This document shows, in pieces, positions 9,275-18,674 of a stretch of 33,298 bases of DNA. The DNA comes from a virus. The first letter of the stretch is position 1, and every line of letters starts with the position of its first letter. The notes beneath the pieces were generated by a model, which was not told the DNA's origin, ran no database searches, and saw nothing but the letters and a program-made list of their open reading frames with translations. The translations under genes were made by a program, and so were the position numbers. The DNA is taken from positions 1 through 33,298 of the IMG/VR virus record IMGVR_UViG_3300046751_000059; one strand, 5' to 3'.

Positions 9275-11541
9275 TAGAACGATACCTCTGCTATAATGCC
9301 ATTAACTTGCAATGATAATGGTGCTGTTTGTGTAATACTAACTGTTGGATCTTTACTATACCCCAACAATCTAAATTCTTCTTTGCCAGTGACAGGCGTT
9401 CTGGCAATACTAAAGTCATCTGTAACCTGACGAATAACCAGCCTCTTGTCATTAATCGAAACAGATAAGGTATCTAATAGATCCACGACTACCCTATTAA
9501 CGGCGCGAGGTTCGCCTGTGAGTGGCCCTCCCGCTATCTGAGCATCAATCGGTAGTGTTTCTGCTCTTACATCAAATGCAAAGCCAATCTCGGCTGATGT
9601 TATTTCCTGCACAGCAGACACATCCACGTTGCCACTAGCTACAGTAAACTCACCTAGATAGTCAGTGCCGCTCACAACTTTTACTTTTGCGCCATTGGCA
9701 AAGTGACTAGACACATCGAACACACCAGCAGAACCACTAAAGGTATCCGCAAAATCCATGTTAAATGACGAGTTAAACTCCATCAAAACAAACTTCTCAG
9801 TGCCAGCACCCAAGTCATATTTAGCTACACAAAACACACGATCATCTACTACACACACAGAATGAAACTTGCCTGATGTAGTCCACTCAGACCAACCAGC
9901 TCTTTGCTCTGCTCTGTTAGATGTAAACACAGCAATCTTACCAGTATCATTAAGGACAAAGGCATATGACTCAGGACGATTGATTGCACCGCGCAAGATA
10001 CACATCTGAACAGGATTACTTATCAAGTGTGGCGATAGTGTGGATATGCCAGTAGCTACATAGGCCGCTTCTGAATCTGAATAGATATACTCGCGCACCA
10101 CAGAGCCAGTTTTTTGCACATAGATTGTTGCACCATCAAATGATTCTGGGCGAACAAAGTTACTGCCATACGGAGTTTGTCTGCGTATCTGTGCATTAGT
10201 AGGCGTAATAGCTTTCTCAGTAAATGAAGGTATGTACATTTCTGATGTGCTAGTAAAGATCTGTAGATCGCGGTTAGACATTAGATGACGTATAGTATTA
10301 ATCTCACCAATAGCCGCAGTGAGGTCAATAGCATCACCATCTTCACCATCACCTACATCAAAGTCAAAGTATGATGCTGGCTTACTAGCCCATATACCGT
10401 CAGGCTGTGCAACAGTGCCAGCTAACCACAATCTGTTTTCATGCAGAGTAACAGCCGCAGGGAATCCTCGTAATGTGCTGTATGACTGCTCACTCCATTC
10501 TGTAGTAGCGGCATGTGTTACAATCTTAGGTGAACCACCACCAACAGCAGAAGCATTAGCCGTAGCTCCAGAAGTAACAACAATTACATTTTCATCAATA
10601 ACTTCTTGAACAGTTTCAGTGCCATTTATTTGATTGGCATTAATACCGCCAACAGCACCAGCATCACTTATAACAATAGTATCTCCTGTGCTTAGACCAT
10701 GCAGAGGAAATGTAATAAGTATATCAGCACTGCCATCAATAGTTTCGATTGCATCAGTATCCAGCCTTACAATCAAATTATCATGTATTATATTCCCTGT
10801 AGCCTGTGTTGCAGACTGCACAGAAGTTAATATGATTTCATTGTTATGATAGCGCAGTGTAACGCCAACATGCTTTGAATCTGGATAGTTGCCACCTGAT
10901 TGACTGCCAGTAGTATCAAAGTAACTTGCGCTTGTAGTTACTGTAATCCCTGTGCCAGTAGAAGCAGAAGGATCTAGTGTCATGCCTACAGGCTGAAACG
11001 AATAGAATGGCTCATTAGTGCGGAATCCATCTGCGCTTTCATCAAAGGTTAGCGTTTCAACTTGGAATGTTGTAAGCCCTGTGCGTACAAGTTTTCTAGT
11101 CATAAAGGTTTGATGCGCTATAAACATAACATCGCCAGCTTGTGCGTATGTAAGTTCTGGCAGTATAGCGTGACCAAATGGCAAAGCGGCTGAATCAGTG
11201 TCAGCAGTAATTGTTTGGATTAAAGATATTGCACCAGTGCTAGGATCAATCTGAAAGACTCTGATCTTTAGATTCTCTAGGCTTACAATATAACGCTCGT
11301 CATCAGAAAAGATAAACGGTACAATACGAACTTGCTGTGTAACTGTTGCGTCAACAGTAGTATCAAATTCATACAGCTTTTCAGTGCCAAATCTTTTAAG
11401 CAAACCACCTTCATTGCGTAAAAAGAAGTTCTCTACCTTCTTTGCAGAATTGTTGTAGATAGGCGTATCCGTCCTTGAAACCAAAGACGGACTAACTTCT
11501 CCAAACTGAAAGTTGCTAATAGGTACGCGGATACGAGCCAT
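9274..11541 (-). CDS. Tail tubular protein B (T7 gp12-like nozzle)
   Basis: 755 aa, close to the usual 750-850 for this family. The N-terminus (MARIRVPISNFQFGEVSPSL, then a stretch with VENFFLRNEGGLLKRFGTE) is characteristic of podovirus tail nozzle / stabilisation proteins. The rest is beta-rich with many Asp, Thr and Gly residues. It forms the tip of the short tail and holds the fibres. It overlaps the tail tubular A gene by one base at 11541 and the next virion gene by one base at 9274, so the three are one translational unit. Confidence 0.88.
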   Translation of the reverse strand: MARIRVPISNFQFGEVSPSLVSRTDTPIYNNSAKKVENFFLRNEGGLLKRFGTEKLYEFDTTVDATVTQQVRIVPFIFSDDERYIVSLENLKIRVFQIDPSTGAISLIQTITADTDSAALPFGHAILPELTYAQAGDVMFIAHQTFMTRKLVRTGLTTFQVETLTFDESADGFRTNEPFYSFQPVGMTLDPSASTGTGITVTTSASYFDTTGSQSGGNYPDSKHVGVTLRYHNNEIILTSVQSATQATGNIIHDNLIVRLDTDAIETIDGSADILITFPLHGLSTGDTIVISDAGAVGGINANQINGTETVQEVIDENVIVVTSGATANASAVGGGSPKIVTHAATTEWSEQSYSTLRGFPAAVTLHENRLWLAGTVAQPDGIWASKPASYFDFDVGDGEDGDAIDLTAAIGEINTIRHLMSNRDLQIFTSTSEMYIPSFTEKAITPTNAQIRRQTPYGSNFVRPESFDGATIYVQKTGSVVREYIYSDSEAAYVATGISTLSPHLISNPVQMCILRGAINRPESYAFVLNDTGKIAVFTSNRAEQRAGWSEWTTSGKFHSVCVVDDRVFCVAKYDLGAGTEKFVLMEFNSSFNMDFADTFSGSAGVFDVSSHFANGAKVKVVSGTDYLGEFTVASGNVDVSAVQEITSAEIGFAFDVRAETLPIDAQIAGGPLTGEPRAVNRVVVDLLDTLSVSINDKRLVIRQVTDDFSIARTPVTGKEEFRLLGYSKDPTVSITQTAPLSLQVNGIIAEVSF

Positions 11542-12131
11542 TAACTTCGCCTTTCAGTAACAAACCTCGATGTTGGAATTCTGCGTGTAGTCTGTTGTTG
11601 TGAATCAAGGCTACGTGCCTTTGCCATAGCTTGTGTTGCAGATGCTTGCATTAGCTGTGCTAGGCTAGCGTCCCTCGCAATAGATGTGGCAAAAATGTTG
11701 GCAAGTGCATACTCTACTGCGATAACAAAGTATGAAGGCCAGTTTTCTTCTTGTGCTCTAAATGTATAGTCGACAACTAAAGTATCATTAGCAGTTGTAT
11801 CACTAAATATTTTGTTGCCGTAAATTTGATACTCAATCAGGTTATCGTTTGTTGTAACAGAATGAACCATCAAAGTATCATTAGGCAACTGATGCGCTTG
11901 ATCATAACGACCAGTAGGCTCATCTGTAAGCAAGTTCATAACTGCTTGATTGGTAGCGAAACGCCACCGTGTATTAACCAATGAAGCCCTAGCCACATCT
12001 TCATACATATTCACAGCAACAAGTGCTTCTGTACTGCCTTCGTCAAATGATGTAATCGGGTTTGCCCCAATCAAAATCAAAGCCCTAGAGCAAATATCAA
12101 TAGCTGAGTCTGCGGTTGTGCTTACTGTCAT
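11541..12131 (-). CDS. Tail tubular protein A (T7 gp11-like gatekeeper)
   Basis: 196 aa, the usual length. The N-terminus (DSAIDICSRALILIGANPI, then FDEGSTEALVAVNMYEDVAR) is the typical signature of this adaptor family: a count of the genome's 'state' helix followed by the conserved ALxxNxxYxxxR region. The ring it forms sits between portal and nozzle and gates DNA exit. It lies 34 bases after the small post-capsid gene and overlaps tail tubular B by one base. Confidence 0.88.
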   Translation of the reverse strand: MTVSTTADSAIDICSRALILIGANPITSFDEGSTEALVAVNMYEDVARASLVNTRWRFATNQAVMNLLTDEPTGRYDQAHQLPNDTLMVHSVTTNDNLIEYQIYGNKIFSDTTANDTLVVDYTFRAQEENWPSYFVIAVEYALANIFATSIARDASLAQLMQASATQAMAKARSLDSQQQTTRRIPTSRFVTERRS

Positions 12132-12165
12132 GGCAAGTGAGGGGGCTTTCGCCCCCTCCCCCTAA

Positions 12166-12429
12166 TTAGTCTGTGTCTGTCATTGTGAGGGCAGTACCGT
12201 CTGCTACGTCAACAACAGAACCAGTGTTTGACAGAACTACAGTCCATGCCATTGTTGGTGCGTCATTATCGTAAACAGCTACGAGATCGCCTACATTCAT
12301 TACAGAAGCCGCATCATTAAAGTAACCTGATGCACGTACAACAGAAAGAGCGTCAGCACTTGTATAATACCAAATGTTGTGACCGCCGCCCCCTGCCATG
12401 CGAGTTAGACCAGATGCTGAATAAGCCAT
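12166..12429 (-). CDS. Small beta-rich protein after the capsid gene, possible head decoration protein
   Basis: 87 aa, acidic, Gly/Ala/Thr/Val-rich and probably all-beta, starting MAYSASGLTRMAGGGGHNIW. It sits 13 bases after the capsid gene and has a good ribosome site (GAGGAG just upstream). Small beta-rich proteins directly behind the capsid gene are often capsid decoration or stabilising proteins. I do not recognise a named family, so the role is inferred from context. Confidence 0.65.
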   Translation of the reverse strand: MAYSASGLTRMAGGGGHNIWYYTSADALSVVRASGYFNDAASVMNVGDLVAVYDNDAPTMAWTVVLSNTGSVVDVADGTALTMTDTD

Positions 12430-12442
12430 ATTCTAATCTCCT

Positions 12443-13255
12443 CTAGTTGTTGTCCAAGACTTCATAGATACCGTTGTCATCAATAACGACAGCACCCATT
12501 GACATCATGGAAGTTGCAAGGTGTGAGACACGCTCTGGAACGTAGTTCAACTCAGTAGTAACGTCTGATCCAACACCCAGACCCACAGAAGATGTGTGGT
12601 ATGCAATGTTCTTACCAGCAGTTACGGCTGATGTTGAAAAGATCTTGAAGCCCAAGAACTCTTTCATGCTCATGCCGCCAGCGTAAGGAAGATTCTGCTC
12701 ACCAACAAAGTCGCTAGAAGCAAACTCAGTGATAGAAAACAGATCAGCATAACCTTTCGGGTGCATAGCAAGATAGCGTCCACCGTCCTCTGGAATGTCA
12801 GCAGAACCAAATGTCTCAAACAGAGACAGTAGATCAGCCTTTTCCAAAGCAGAGCTTGTGTCGTGGATCTGAGTTGAGTTTGCGCCAGCATCCATAGCTG
12901 TAAGCAAAATCTCATCAGTCTTACGACCAAGTGCGGCGGCGGCAGATTTAGCCACAGCCTGACGCTCATCAATGTTAGTCTTGAGTTCATCTAGCTTGTC
13001 GATGTACTCAGCCGCATAGAAGTCAGACATTGTAGCTTCCACATTTGTATGTGTTAGCTCCATTGGTGCTACCATGCCGTTGCGTGATTTAGTTGAAGCA
13101 GAGCCAGTGCCGATCTTTTGGAATCGAACTACTGAACCACTCACATTACTTACTGTACGCACTGTGTTCCGCAATTTAGAACCCATGCGCTGATAAGCCA
13201 TGTGAACCTCTGATTCAAACTGTTTGATAAAGGCGGTATCTATTGTATTCGCCAT
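12443..13255 (-). CDS. Major capsid protein
   Basis: 270 aa, short for a podovirus capsid protein but typical of marine phages with a compact HK97-fold subunit. It lies directly after the scaffold and GNAT-like genes. An N-terminal helix (IDTAFIKQFESEVHMAYQRM) precedes a beta-rich body with the regions ERQAVAKSAAAALGRKTDEI and MHPKGYADLF, which I recognise from capsid proteins of this type. The 87-bp gap upstream (13256-13342) may hold its promoter, and the ribosome site GAGAAGGA fits the ATG at 13255. Confidence 0.88.
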   Translation of the reverse strand: MANTIDTAFIKQFESEVHMAYQRMGSKLRNTVRTVSNVSGSVVRFQKIGTGSASTKSRNGMVAPMELTHTNVEATMSDFYAAEYIDKLDELKTNIDERQAVAKSAAAALGRKTDEILLTAMDAGANSTQIHDTSSALEKADLLSLFETFGSADIPEDGGRYLAMHPKGYADLFSITEFASSDFVGEQNLPYAGGMSMKEFLGFKIFSTSAVTAGKNIAYHTSSVGLGVGSDVTTELNYVPERVSHLATSMMSMGAVVIDDNGIYEVLDNN

Positions 13256-13342
13256 TTTACAGTCCTTCTCTTTAAGGTTGTTGAGTTACAGTTTTGCGGT
13301 TATCTGTGTGGCATCCTCAACGCGAGTATCCTTGCGGGTCGC

Positions 13343-13864
13343 TCAGTGCATTACAGGCCGTGTTAATTCAGCAATAACACCTTTATGTTTCTCTCTGCAA
13401 CGCACAAAACGCATCATAGTATGACCGCATATATCATACGTCACATCATCAAAGGTGAATCCGCACCAGCTTAACCACATGATTGTTTCATGGTGATCGG
13501 CTGGAACGTAGTTTTCTATGTATTCATAATCACTGTGAAGAAGGTCTATGGCATCAGCGCATCCTCTAAGGAATGGCCTAAAGTTATTAGTGATACCGCT
13601 AGTCCCAAGCATCCATATCCTTGCGCCAGATTGATCTAATGGAACAGAGCCGCACATAGCGATTGGAGAGTCGTCTAATTTTATGGTGTATGTTTTTGCA
13701 CCATGTATAGCCAAAGGCTCTGTAAGGGCTTCTAACGGCCTTAAACCGTATATCAAACATTCCCTAAGATCGTGCAGTCGTAAGTCATCTGCTATCGCCT
13801 CTGCGTGATGGGGTAGGCTTTTGCTTAACGAGAGCCTACCAACTCGTATTAGATCCCTAGCCAT
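13343..13864 (-). CDS. GNAT-like internal protein (T7 gp13-type / phage acetyltransferase-like)
   Basis: 173 aa. The N-terminal pattern (EAIADDLRLHDLRECLIYGL, later SPIAMCGSVPLDQSGARIWML) and C-terminal WLSWCGFTF fit the GNAT-fold proteins that podoviruses carry near the capsid gene, often named internal virion protein A. The acetyl-CoA-binding loop is not clear, so it may be structural and not an enzyme. Its start overlaps the scaffold stop by 8 bases. Its place between scaffold and capsid, not after the capsid, is slightly unusual. Confidence 0.7.
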   Translation of the reverse strand: MARDLIRVGRLSLSKSLPHHAEAIADDLRLHDLRECLIYGLRPLEALTEPLAIHGAKTYTIKLDDSPIAMCGSVPLDQSGARIWMLGTSGITNNFRPFLRGCADAIDLLHSDYEYIENYVPADHHETIMWLSWCGFTFDDVTYDICGHTMMRFVRCREKHKGVIAELTRPVMH

Positions 13865-14588
13865 AAATCTTCTTGAAACCTGATTCTATCTGGCTGACGA
13901 AGTGAGGGTCGCGCCTAGCAGGATCATGATAGCGGGGATCTAACATCATAGCTTTTAACTCAGCTTCATTTGTTTGCATAGCTGTTTCTGCATCATAAGC
14001 AGGACCAGATTGCTTTATCTGCTCCATGATATGCTCAAGAGCCATGATGCCATCGGCAGTTTCACACATACGCTCAATCGCGCCAATGTGTTCTTCTGGA
14101 AAGAACTGGTTAGCAAACAAGCTAGCGGCTTCTGTTCTTGCCGAAGCATTGTCACCTAGTCTTGCAGTCTCAGCTTCAAAGTCAGGAACATCAGCGTTCA
14201 AAGCATCCATGTACATCTGTATGCCTTCTTGGAACTCCTCTTGGCTGTATCCATTTTCATATGATTGATTAGCCCACCAGTTAAGCAACTCATTGCCTTC
14301 TGCCTGAGTTTCATCAAAGCCCTCTGGCAACTGATAGTCACCTACTTCTGCTGGACGATTAGCAAATGCTTCCTCTTGGATTTCTTTCATCCAAGCTTCT
14401 CTAGCTTCCTCGTCCTTCTGGCCTAGCTTACCTTCTAATGATGAGTATGCTGTAGCCAGATCTTCTGCTGTCTTAAACTTTTCTGGCAACCACTCAGGAC
14501 GCTCGGATTCCGTTTGCAATAACGGATCACCGCCCTCAGTAACAACATCACTTTCCTGTGGTGCTTCTACTTGTGCTTCTTCATTCAT
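13857..14588 (-). CDS. Capsid assembly scaffolding protein
   Basis: 243 aa and strongly acidic (runs of Glu/Asp/Gln), with a helix-rich centre and a small basic C-terminal end (FVSQIESGFKKIYG). This is the general build of podovirus scaffolds, whose C-terminal helix binds the coat protein. I use the ATG at 14588 (MNEEAQVEAPQ) and not the upstream one at 14693, because the longer form would overlap the previous gene by over 100 bases and adds an unlike N-terminus. From 14588 the overlap is 8 bases. Confidence 0.85.
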   Translation of the reverse strand: MNEEAQVEAPQESDVVTEGGDPLLQTESERPEWLPEKFKTAEDLATAYSSLEGKLGQKDEEAREAWMKEIQEEAFANRPAEVGDYQLPEGFDETQAEGNELLNWWANQSYENGYSQEEFQEGIQMYMDALNADVPDFEAETARLGDNASARTEAASLFANQFFPEEHIGAIERMCETADGIMALEHIMEQIKQSGPAYDAETAMQTNEAELKAMMLDPRYHDPARRDPHFVSQIESGFKKIYG

Positions 14589-14850
14589 CGTTTTTTGCCC
14601 TATGTGCGTGACGGATGCGTGACTCAATGAGGCCAACGATATATCGCTGTCCTTCCATATGGCGCAGTTCCGCATCGGAAACCCCTGCACCATGAACCTG
14701 TTCTATTGTGATTGATCTTAGATAGCGTAATACTTCTGCACCAGTATCAGTGCTGAAAAGACTAGCTAGATTTAAGCTAATCTTTACATCTTCTTCCTTC
14801 TTACGCTGATAGCCATCAAGTCCTAAGTATGCGTTATTGTTGCGGCTCAA
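14581..14850 (-). CDS. Small protein between portal and scaffold
   Basis: 89 aa, starting MSRNNNAYLGLDGYQRKKEE. It overlaps the portal gene end by 17 bases and the scaffold start by 8. The second half (SIRHAHRAK-like basic end) is charged. It is soluble and helical. I recognise no family. Position suggests a morphogenesis accessory. Confidence 0.6.
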   Translation of the reverse strand: MSRNNNAYLGLDGYQRKKEEDVKISLNLASLFSTDTGAEVLRYLRSITIEQVHGAGVSDAELRHMEGQRYIVGLIESRIRHAHRAKNDE

Positions 14851-16429
14851 TTAATTGTTCCTCTTGAGGTTGAGACATTTGTTGCTGTTGCATCGCTTGT
14901 GCCATAGCCACCATTTGTCTACGTTCCTCAAGGTCGCGGATCAGTGTATCAGGGACGCCAAACTTCTTAGCTAAGTAAGCGGCGGTATCTTCTGAATTGA
15001 TGAGTAGGTTCATTACCTCTGGACCGAAACTGCCCTGCACAAGCTCAAGCCATCTAGCAACGGAGGATATATCTTGATTAGCCTGTGCCTGTGCAAGAGG
15101 TGATACTGAACGTACCTTCACTTCACGACCATTGATTGTCGGAAGTTCAATTCGCCCCTGCTTCTTTAGAATATACACAACCCTTTGAAGAACAGGCTGA
15201 ACAAGTTCTGCTTGCAGTCTGCCAAAAGCAGAACCAATGCGGCGTGATAGATCTGACATACGCTCTGCAACCTCTGTAGCAGAAGCAGGAGTACGATCAG
15301 GATTACCTAGCATATCATTGTATAGCGCACGTTTAATATTCAAGCGCATGTCTGACAACACAAGATTAGCTACATCAAACGAACCAGCCGCACGAATAGG
15401 CTCAAGACCGCGTGATCCTGTAGCTTTTGGTATGACTGTTCCAGGGACTAGGTTGATCGTATCTGGGTTTACTACTCCGTCATCTTCCATTTGATATATG
15501 CCTGAGATAGCCATTTGCGCGTTCTCAAGTATAAGTTCAATCGTAAGATTAGTAGTTTTAATAGCACTAAGCGCATTGATGAGAGGACCCCTCCCATAGA
15601 CTTCGCCACTGCATTTCGACCAACGGAAGCAAACAAAAGGATTTGACCCAACACCTCGGTACTTCTCCTCTTTGACTATTTCTTTTGTATCACACTCAAT
15701 AGCATAGAATAGGTAGGCATCTTCATTCTTAACGCTGTAATCCTTGCAAACTATTTCAAGGATCTTCACACGCTCATCAGGATAGTTGTTGATCTTAGTT
15801 TGTAGCTTGCTACTTAGCTTTGCCTTTGGATACATAATTGCAATATCAGATGCGCGAACCTGTCTTTCTCTATAGACATGATCGATCTTATCATCAGGAC
15901 CAGAATCAAGAACAACGTGCGGCAAAGGTATGGCAGAAAAGACTACAGGATTTACAGCATCGCCCTCTGAAACGCTTAGTATGCCTGTACCAACAGCCAG
16001 ATCCATGAATGACTCATGCACTTCCTGACCAAAGTTTGAGTTTTGTATTACTTCAAACACATACTCTGTGACTTCATCTAGCTCGTTATCAACGCTTTCG
16101 CGTGAGTCAGGTGGCACTTCACTGCCAGATGTGAAGTCTGCCCAACGTGCAAAGTTAGGCACAAGACCCTGTTGCAAGCGGGATGCAAACTCTTGCACAC
16201 CAACAACAGCAGTTTCGTCAAAGATCTTATCATCCCTACGCTGACCAATCGTTTCATAGTAGAACGACTCGCGTTGTGGTAGCGCATACTCGTAACACTC
16301 CTCAAAGAGTGGCACAAAGTTTTCGCGCATAGATTTAGCTTTTTCGTATTTTTTCAAATACATAGCGGCAACTTTATCGTTGCCACCGCCAGATCCACCA
16401 AAGGATGATGTGTCTGTGTATGTTATCAT
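14834..16429 (-). CDS. Portal protein (head-tail connector, T7 gp8-like)
   Basis: 531 aa, the expected size. The N-terminal part (YLKKYEKAKSMRENFVPLFEECYEYALPQ) is the typical podovirus connector start, followed by TAVVGVQEFASRLQQGLVPN and, in the C-terminal half, NPDRTPASATEVAERMSDLS, a well-conserved portal stretch. The end is Gln-rich (QQQQMSQPQEEQ). The dodecamer forms the DNA entry channel and binds terminase. It overlaps the preceding 71-aa gene by 4 bases. Confidence 0.92.
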   Translation of the reverse strand: MITYTDTSSFGGSGGGNDKVAAMYLKKYEKAKSMRENFVPLFEECYEYALPQRESFYYETIGQRRDDKIFDETAVVGVQEFASRLQQGLVPNFARWADFTSGSEVPPDSRESVDNELDEVTEYVFEVIQNSNFGQEVHESFMDLAVGTGILSVSEGDAVNPVVFSAIPLPHVVLDSGPDDKIDHVYRERQVRASDIAIMYPKAKLSSKLQTKINNYPDERVKILEIVCKDYSVKNEDAYLFYAIECDTKEIVKEEKYRGVGSNPFVCFRWSKCSGEVYGRGPLINALSAIKTTNLTIELILENAQMAISGIYQMEDDGVVNPDTINLVPGTVIPKATGSRGLEPIRAAGSFDVANLVLSDMRLNIKRALYNDMLGNPDRTPASATEVAERMSDLSRRIGSAFGRLQAELVQPVLQRVVYILKKQGRIELPTINGREVKVRSVSPLAQAQANQDISSVARWLELVQGSFGPEVMNLLINSEDTAAYLAKKFGVPDTLIRDLEERRQMVAMAQAMQQQQMSQPQEEQLIEPQQ

Positions 16430-16641
16430 TGATTAAACCTGTTATAGAATCCAGCACCACCACCCGAACTGCGGATCAAAGATCTACGCCCTGACCCCTT
16501 ACGCATACTTTGTACGGTTTCTTCAAGACGCTCTTGCTTTGCACCCTTCTTTTCTTCAAGGGCTTTGGCTTTATCAGCTTCTTGCTGTGCCTTTATAGCA
16601 GGATCGACTTGAGGTGTTTTAGGCGCACGACCCACACACAT
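16426..16641 (-). CDS. Small MCxG-type phage protein between terminase and portal
   Basis: 71 aa, starting MCVGRAPKTPQ, with a Lys/Glu helical middle and a Gly/Arg/Ser end (GSGRRSLIRSSGGGAGFYN). Short proteins with an MC-G start and a Gly-rich basic tail are common beside the portal gene in many phages. Their function is unknown to me. The ribosome site AAGGAG lies 7 bases before the ATG at 16641. The 62-bp gap upstream holds an inverted repeat described separately. Confidence 0.7.
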   Translation of the reverse strand: MCVGRAPKTPQVDPAIKAQQEADKAKALEEKKGAKQERLEETVQSMRKGSGRRSLIRSSGGGAGFYNRFNQ

Positions 16642-16682
16642 GGCTATCTCCTTTATAACTATCTATTCCTAACCACAATTTA

Positions 16683-16695
16683 TTGCAGTCTGCAA
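16683..16695. promoter_or_regulatory. Palindrome TTGCAG-T-CTGCAA between terminase and portal blocks
   Basis: Perfect 6-bp arms around one base, in the only gap between the terminase large subunit and the portal block. On the minus strand a weak -10-like TAAATT follows directly. Two similar TTGCA/TGCAA dyads lie in promoter spacers at 22436-22450 and 27364-27377, so this may be an operator of the same kind. Confidence 0.45.
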
Positions 16696-16703
16696 CTCAC
16701 AAA

Positions 16704-18227
16704 TTACATTCTAGCCCATAAACCTTGGCGTTTTGCCTGTTTAGGTTTTCTTGCAAACACATCATATTCAGCCTTGGCATTAAAAGCTTTGGCTTGTCTT
16801 TGACCAGATATTAATTGTCTGCCCTCACCAGCACCCAGCATTAGATACTGTAGAGCATCGTGGATGTGTGAATACATATTCTTGTCAGGCTTGTCATCAA
16901 ACCTTTCACCAGATACTTGCATACGCTTGTATCCATAGCCACCCTCAAAGCCTTTGATTAGGGTTGGGCAACGCCGATCAATCATAAATGCTGGCTTGCC
17001 CTCGACCATTTTATTTAGATTGCTTGAAACAGCTTCAAGTCTAAGATCAACAGAATTACTATGGGTTGGGTTTGCTCTTAGGCCAGCACCCCTAAGTATT
17101 TGAAAAGGTGTACTTTCATCGGTCTGTGCGCGGAAGTCACCAGCAGGATCGCCAAAGATATGCACATCATTAAGGCCAGCAAACCTAGTTGCTATCTCTT
17201 GGCGCAGTAGTTCAGCGAATCTTACTATGCCCATATCGATAGCTACAATCTCTGACTGTATAAGCCATCTGCCTCTAACCTTCTGACCAAAGACAGCCGC
17301 AGGGGTAAGTCCAAAGTCAATGCCCACATACAAAGGCACACCAGCCGCAACTGGTATTTCTTCTTTGGCTATGTGCGTATCTGCAACAAACATAGGATAT
17401 ACAGGCTTTCCTTCTTGGATGGTGCCAAGTCTATTCATTACATAGACATCAATCCAGCTTTTTGTTTTACCGCGTATTAGATTAGGGTAATATGTCTTGA
17501 GCATGTTCTGACCATTCTCAGCCTTGTTATTAGGCACATAGTCCAGCACACCGCCATTGTCATCTGTCTTTTCTATCATGCCCTCTGGTTGCACATAGAA
17601 AGACCAGTTATCAGGCTTTACAAGCATCTTAGCTTGCTCTTGAGGGATGTGATCAGGGATAGGAACTTCACCTGACATGATAGGCCACCAGTGATCTTCT
17701 TCGGGTGCGTTGGTGTCAGCTATCACGCCAGACCAAGAAGGACCACCATCACGCATAGAAGGAAAACGCCCAACACGCATAGTACACGCATCGATAATAG
17801 ATTTTGGTATCTCCCTAGCCTCATTGATCCAGATGCCAGTAAGCTCAAGGGACAAAAGCTTCTTGACATCTTCAGGTCGGTCAAGGGCTAGGAAGATTAC
17901 TTCAAGTTCTAAGTCGGCTTGTTTTATCCAATGTGTGTAAGGCACAGACCACAAAAACTTTCCCCAATCATCTTCGGGAAACCAATCAAGCCATGTCTTG
18001 ATCGTAGTTGTTCTTAGCTGTGGATTAGTATTACGAATGATTGCCCATCTACTACGGCGTACACCATCCTTATTTGGTTTCTGTTGTAAGGCTCTGCGAA
18101 ATACTTCAACGCAACAGCCAACAGATTTACCCGATCCAACAGGACCGCGTATGCCACGAAAGAACGAATCGTTCTTCATAAAGGCTTTCAAGACTTCGCC
18201 ATCAGGCTTGTACTTAAAGCTGGTCAA
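16704..18227 (-). CDS. terL: Terminase large subunit
   Basis: DNA-packaging motor, ATPase plus nuclease. Counting from the TTG at 18227, the Walker A motif GPVGSGKS is at residues 28-35, with the Walker B-like region LTGIWINEAREI about residues 130-141. The nuclease half shows YVGIDFGLTPAAVFGQ (first acidic site), HIFGDPAGDFRAQTD and a late DALQYLM. 507 aa is a usual length. The frame is open to a TTG at 18245, but only the TTG at 18227 has a ribosome site (AAGGA, 8 bases away) and it overlaps the previous gene by 14 bases. No ATG precedes Walker A except at residue 17. Confidence 0.92.
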   Translation of the reverse strand: MTSFKYKPDGEVLKAFMKNDSFFRGIRGPVGSGKSVGCCVEVFRRALQQKPNKDGVRRSRWAIIRNTNPQLRTTTIKTWLDWFPEDDWGKFLWSVPYTHWIKQADLELEVIFLALDRPEDVKKLLSLELTGIWINEAREIPKSIIDACTMRVGRFPSMRDGGPSWSGVIADTNAPEEDHWWPIMSGEVPIPDHIPQEQAKMLVKPDNWSFYVQPEGMIEKTDDNGGVLDYVPNNKAENGQNMLKTYYPNLIRGKTKSWIDVYVMNRLGTIQEGKPVYPMFVADTHIAKEEIPVAAGVPLYVGIDFGLTPAAVFGQKVRGRWLIQSEIVAIDMGIVRFAELLRQEIATRFAGLNDVHIFGDPAGDFRAQTDESTPFQILRGAGLRANPTHSNSVDLRLEAVSSNLNKMVEGKPAFMIDRRCPTLIKGFEGGYGYKRMQVSGERFDDKPDKNMYSHIHDALQYLMLGAGEGRQLISGQRQAKAFNAKAEYDVFARKPKQAKRQGLWARM

Positions 18228-18408
18228 CCTTGTGATCCTTACCAAACTTAATCATGCGTTCTACAATCTCAGGACCGATGGTTGCTATAACCTTGTCAGC
18301 CTCTAAGTCAGTGCAGAACTCTTTAGGATGGTATGCTAGATGTACTTTTTTAACAACACGCCTTAGAACTTCACGTTCCTCTGGCTTAATGGTGTGCATG
18401 AAACTCAT
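18214..18408 (-). CDS. Small protein before terminase large subunit
   Basis: 64 aa, MSFMHTIKPEEREVLRRVVKKVH onward, charged and helical. It overlaps the upstream basic gene by 4 bases and the terminase start by 14, so it is coupled to packaging genes. I do not recognise a family. Confidence 0.65.
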   Translation of the reverse strand: MSFMHTIKPEEREVLRRVVKKVHLAYHPKEFCTDLEADKVIATIGPEIVERMIKFGKDHKVDQL

Positions 18409-18650
18409 CTGTATCGTGCCGCCTTCTTTGCGACATCCTTTGGTTGCTTGGCGAATTGCTTACCTTTTCGTATCGCCACCCGCTTCGCTCTTGTGGTGCG
18501 TTGATACTCTGAGTCACTCATTGCTTCGATGGCTTTGCTTGGAAGGTAACGCTCACCAGTAGCCTTACTGCCTTGTGTGCTAGGCTTGCCAGACTTGGTG
18601 CGCCACTTTTGCTTAGTCCAAGCGCGTAATGATTTCTGCGGAGCTTTCAC
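18405..18650 (-). CDS. Small very basic phage protein (DUF5872-like)
   Basis: 81 aa, about a quarter Lys/Arg. The segment TKQKWRTKSGKPSTQG, followed by TGERYLPSKAI and TRAKRVAIRKGKQFAKQPK, matches a family seen in many marine phages and a few bacteria that I recall as DUF5872. The charge suggests DNA or RNA binding. It lies in a row of such proteins between the two terminase genes. Confidence 0.65.
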   Translation of the reverse strand: MKAPQKSLRAWTKQKWRTKSGKPSTQGSKATGERYLPSKAIEAMSDSEYQRTTRAKRVAIRKGKQFAKQPKDVAKKAARYR

Positions 18651-18674
18651 GATGTATATCCACCACCAGCTTTC

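Noticed and set aside
14589-14693. Longer scaffold protein starting at 14693
   Set aside because: Would overlap the previous gene by over 100 bases and adds an N-terminus unlike scaffolds; the ATG at 14588 gives a short overlap.
16510-16803. Plus-strand 97-codon frame in the terminase-portal gap
   Set aside because: Antisense to three minus-strand genes or gaps, very Leu/Cys-rich, no ribosome site.
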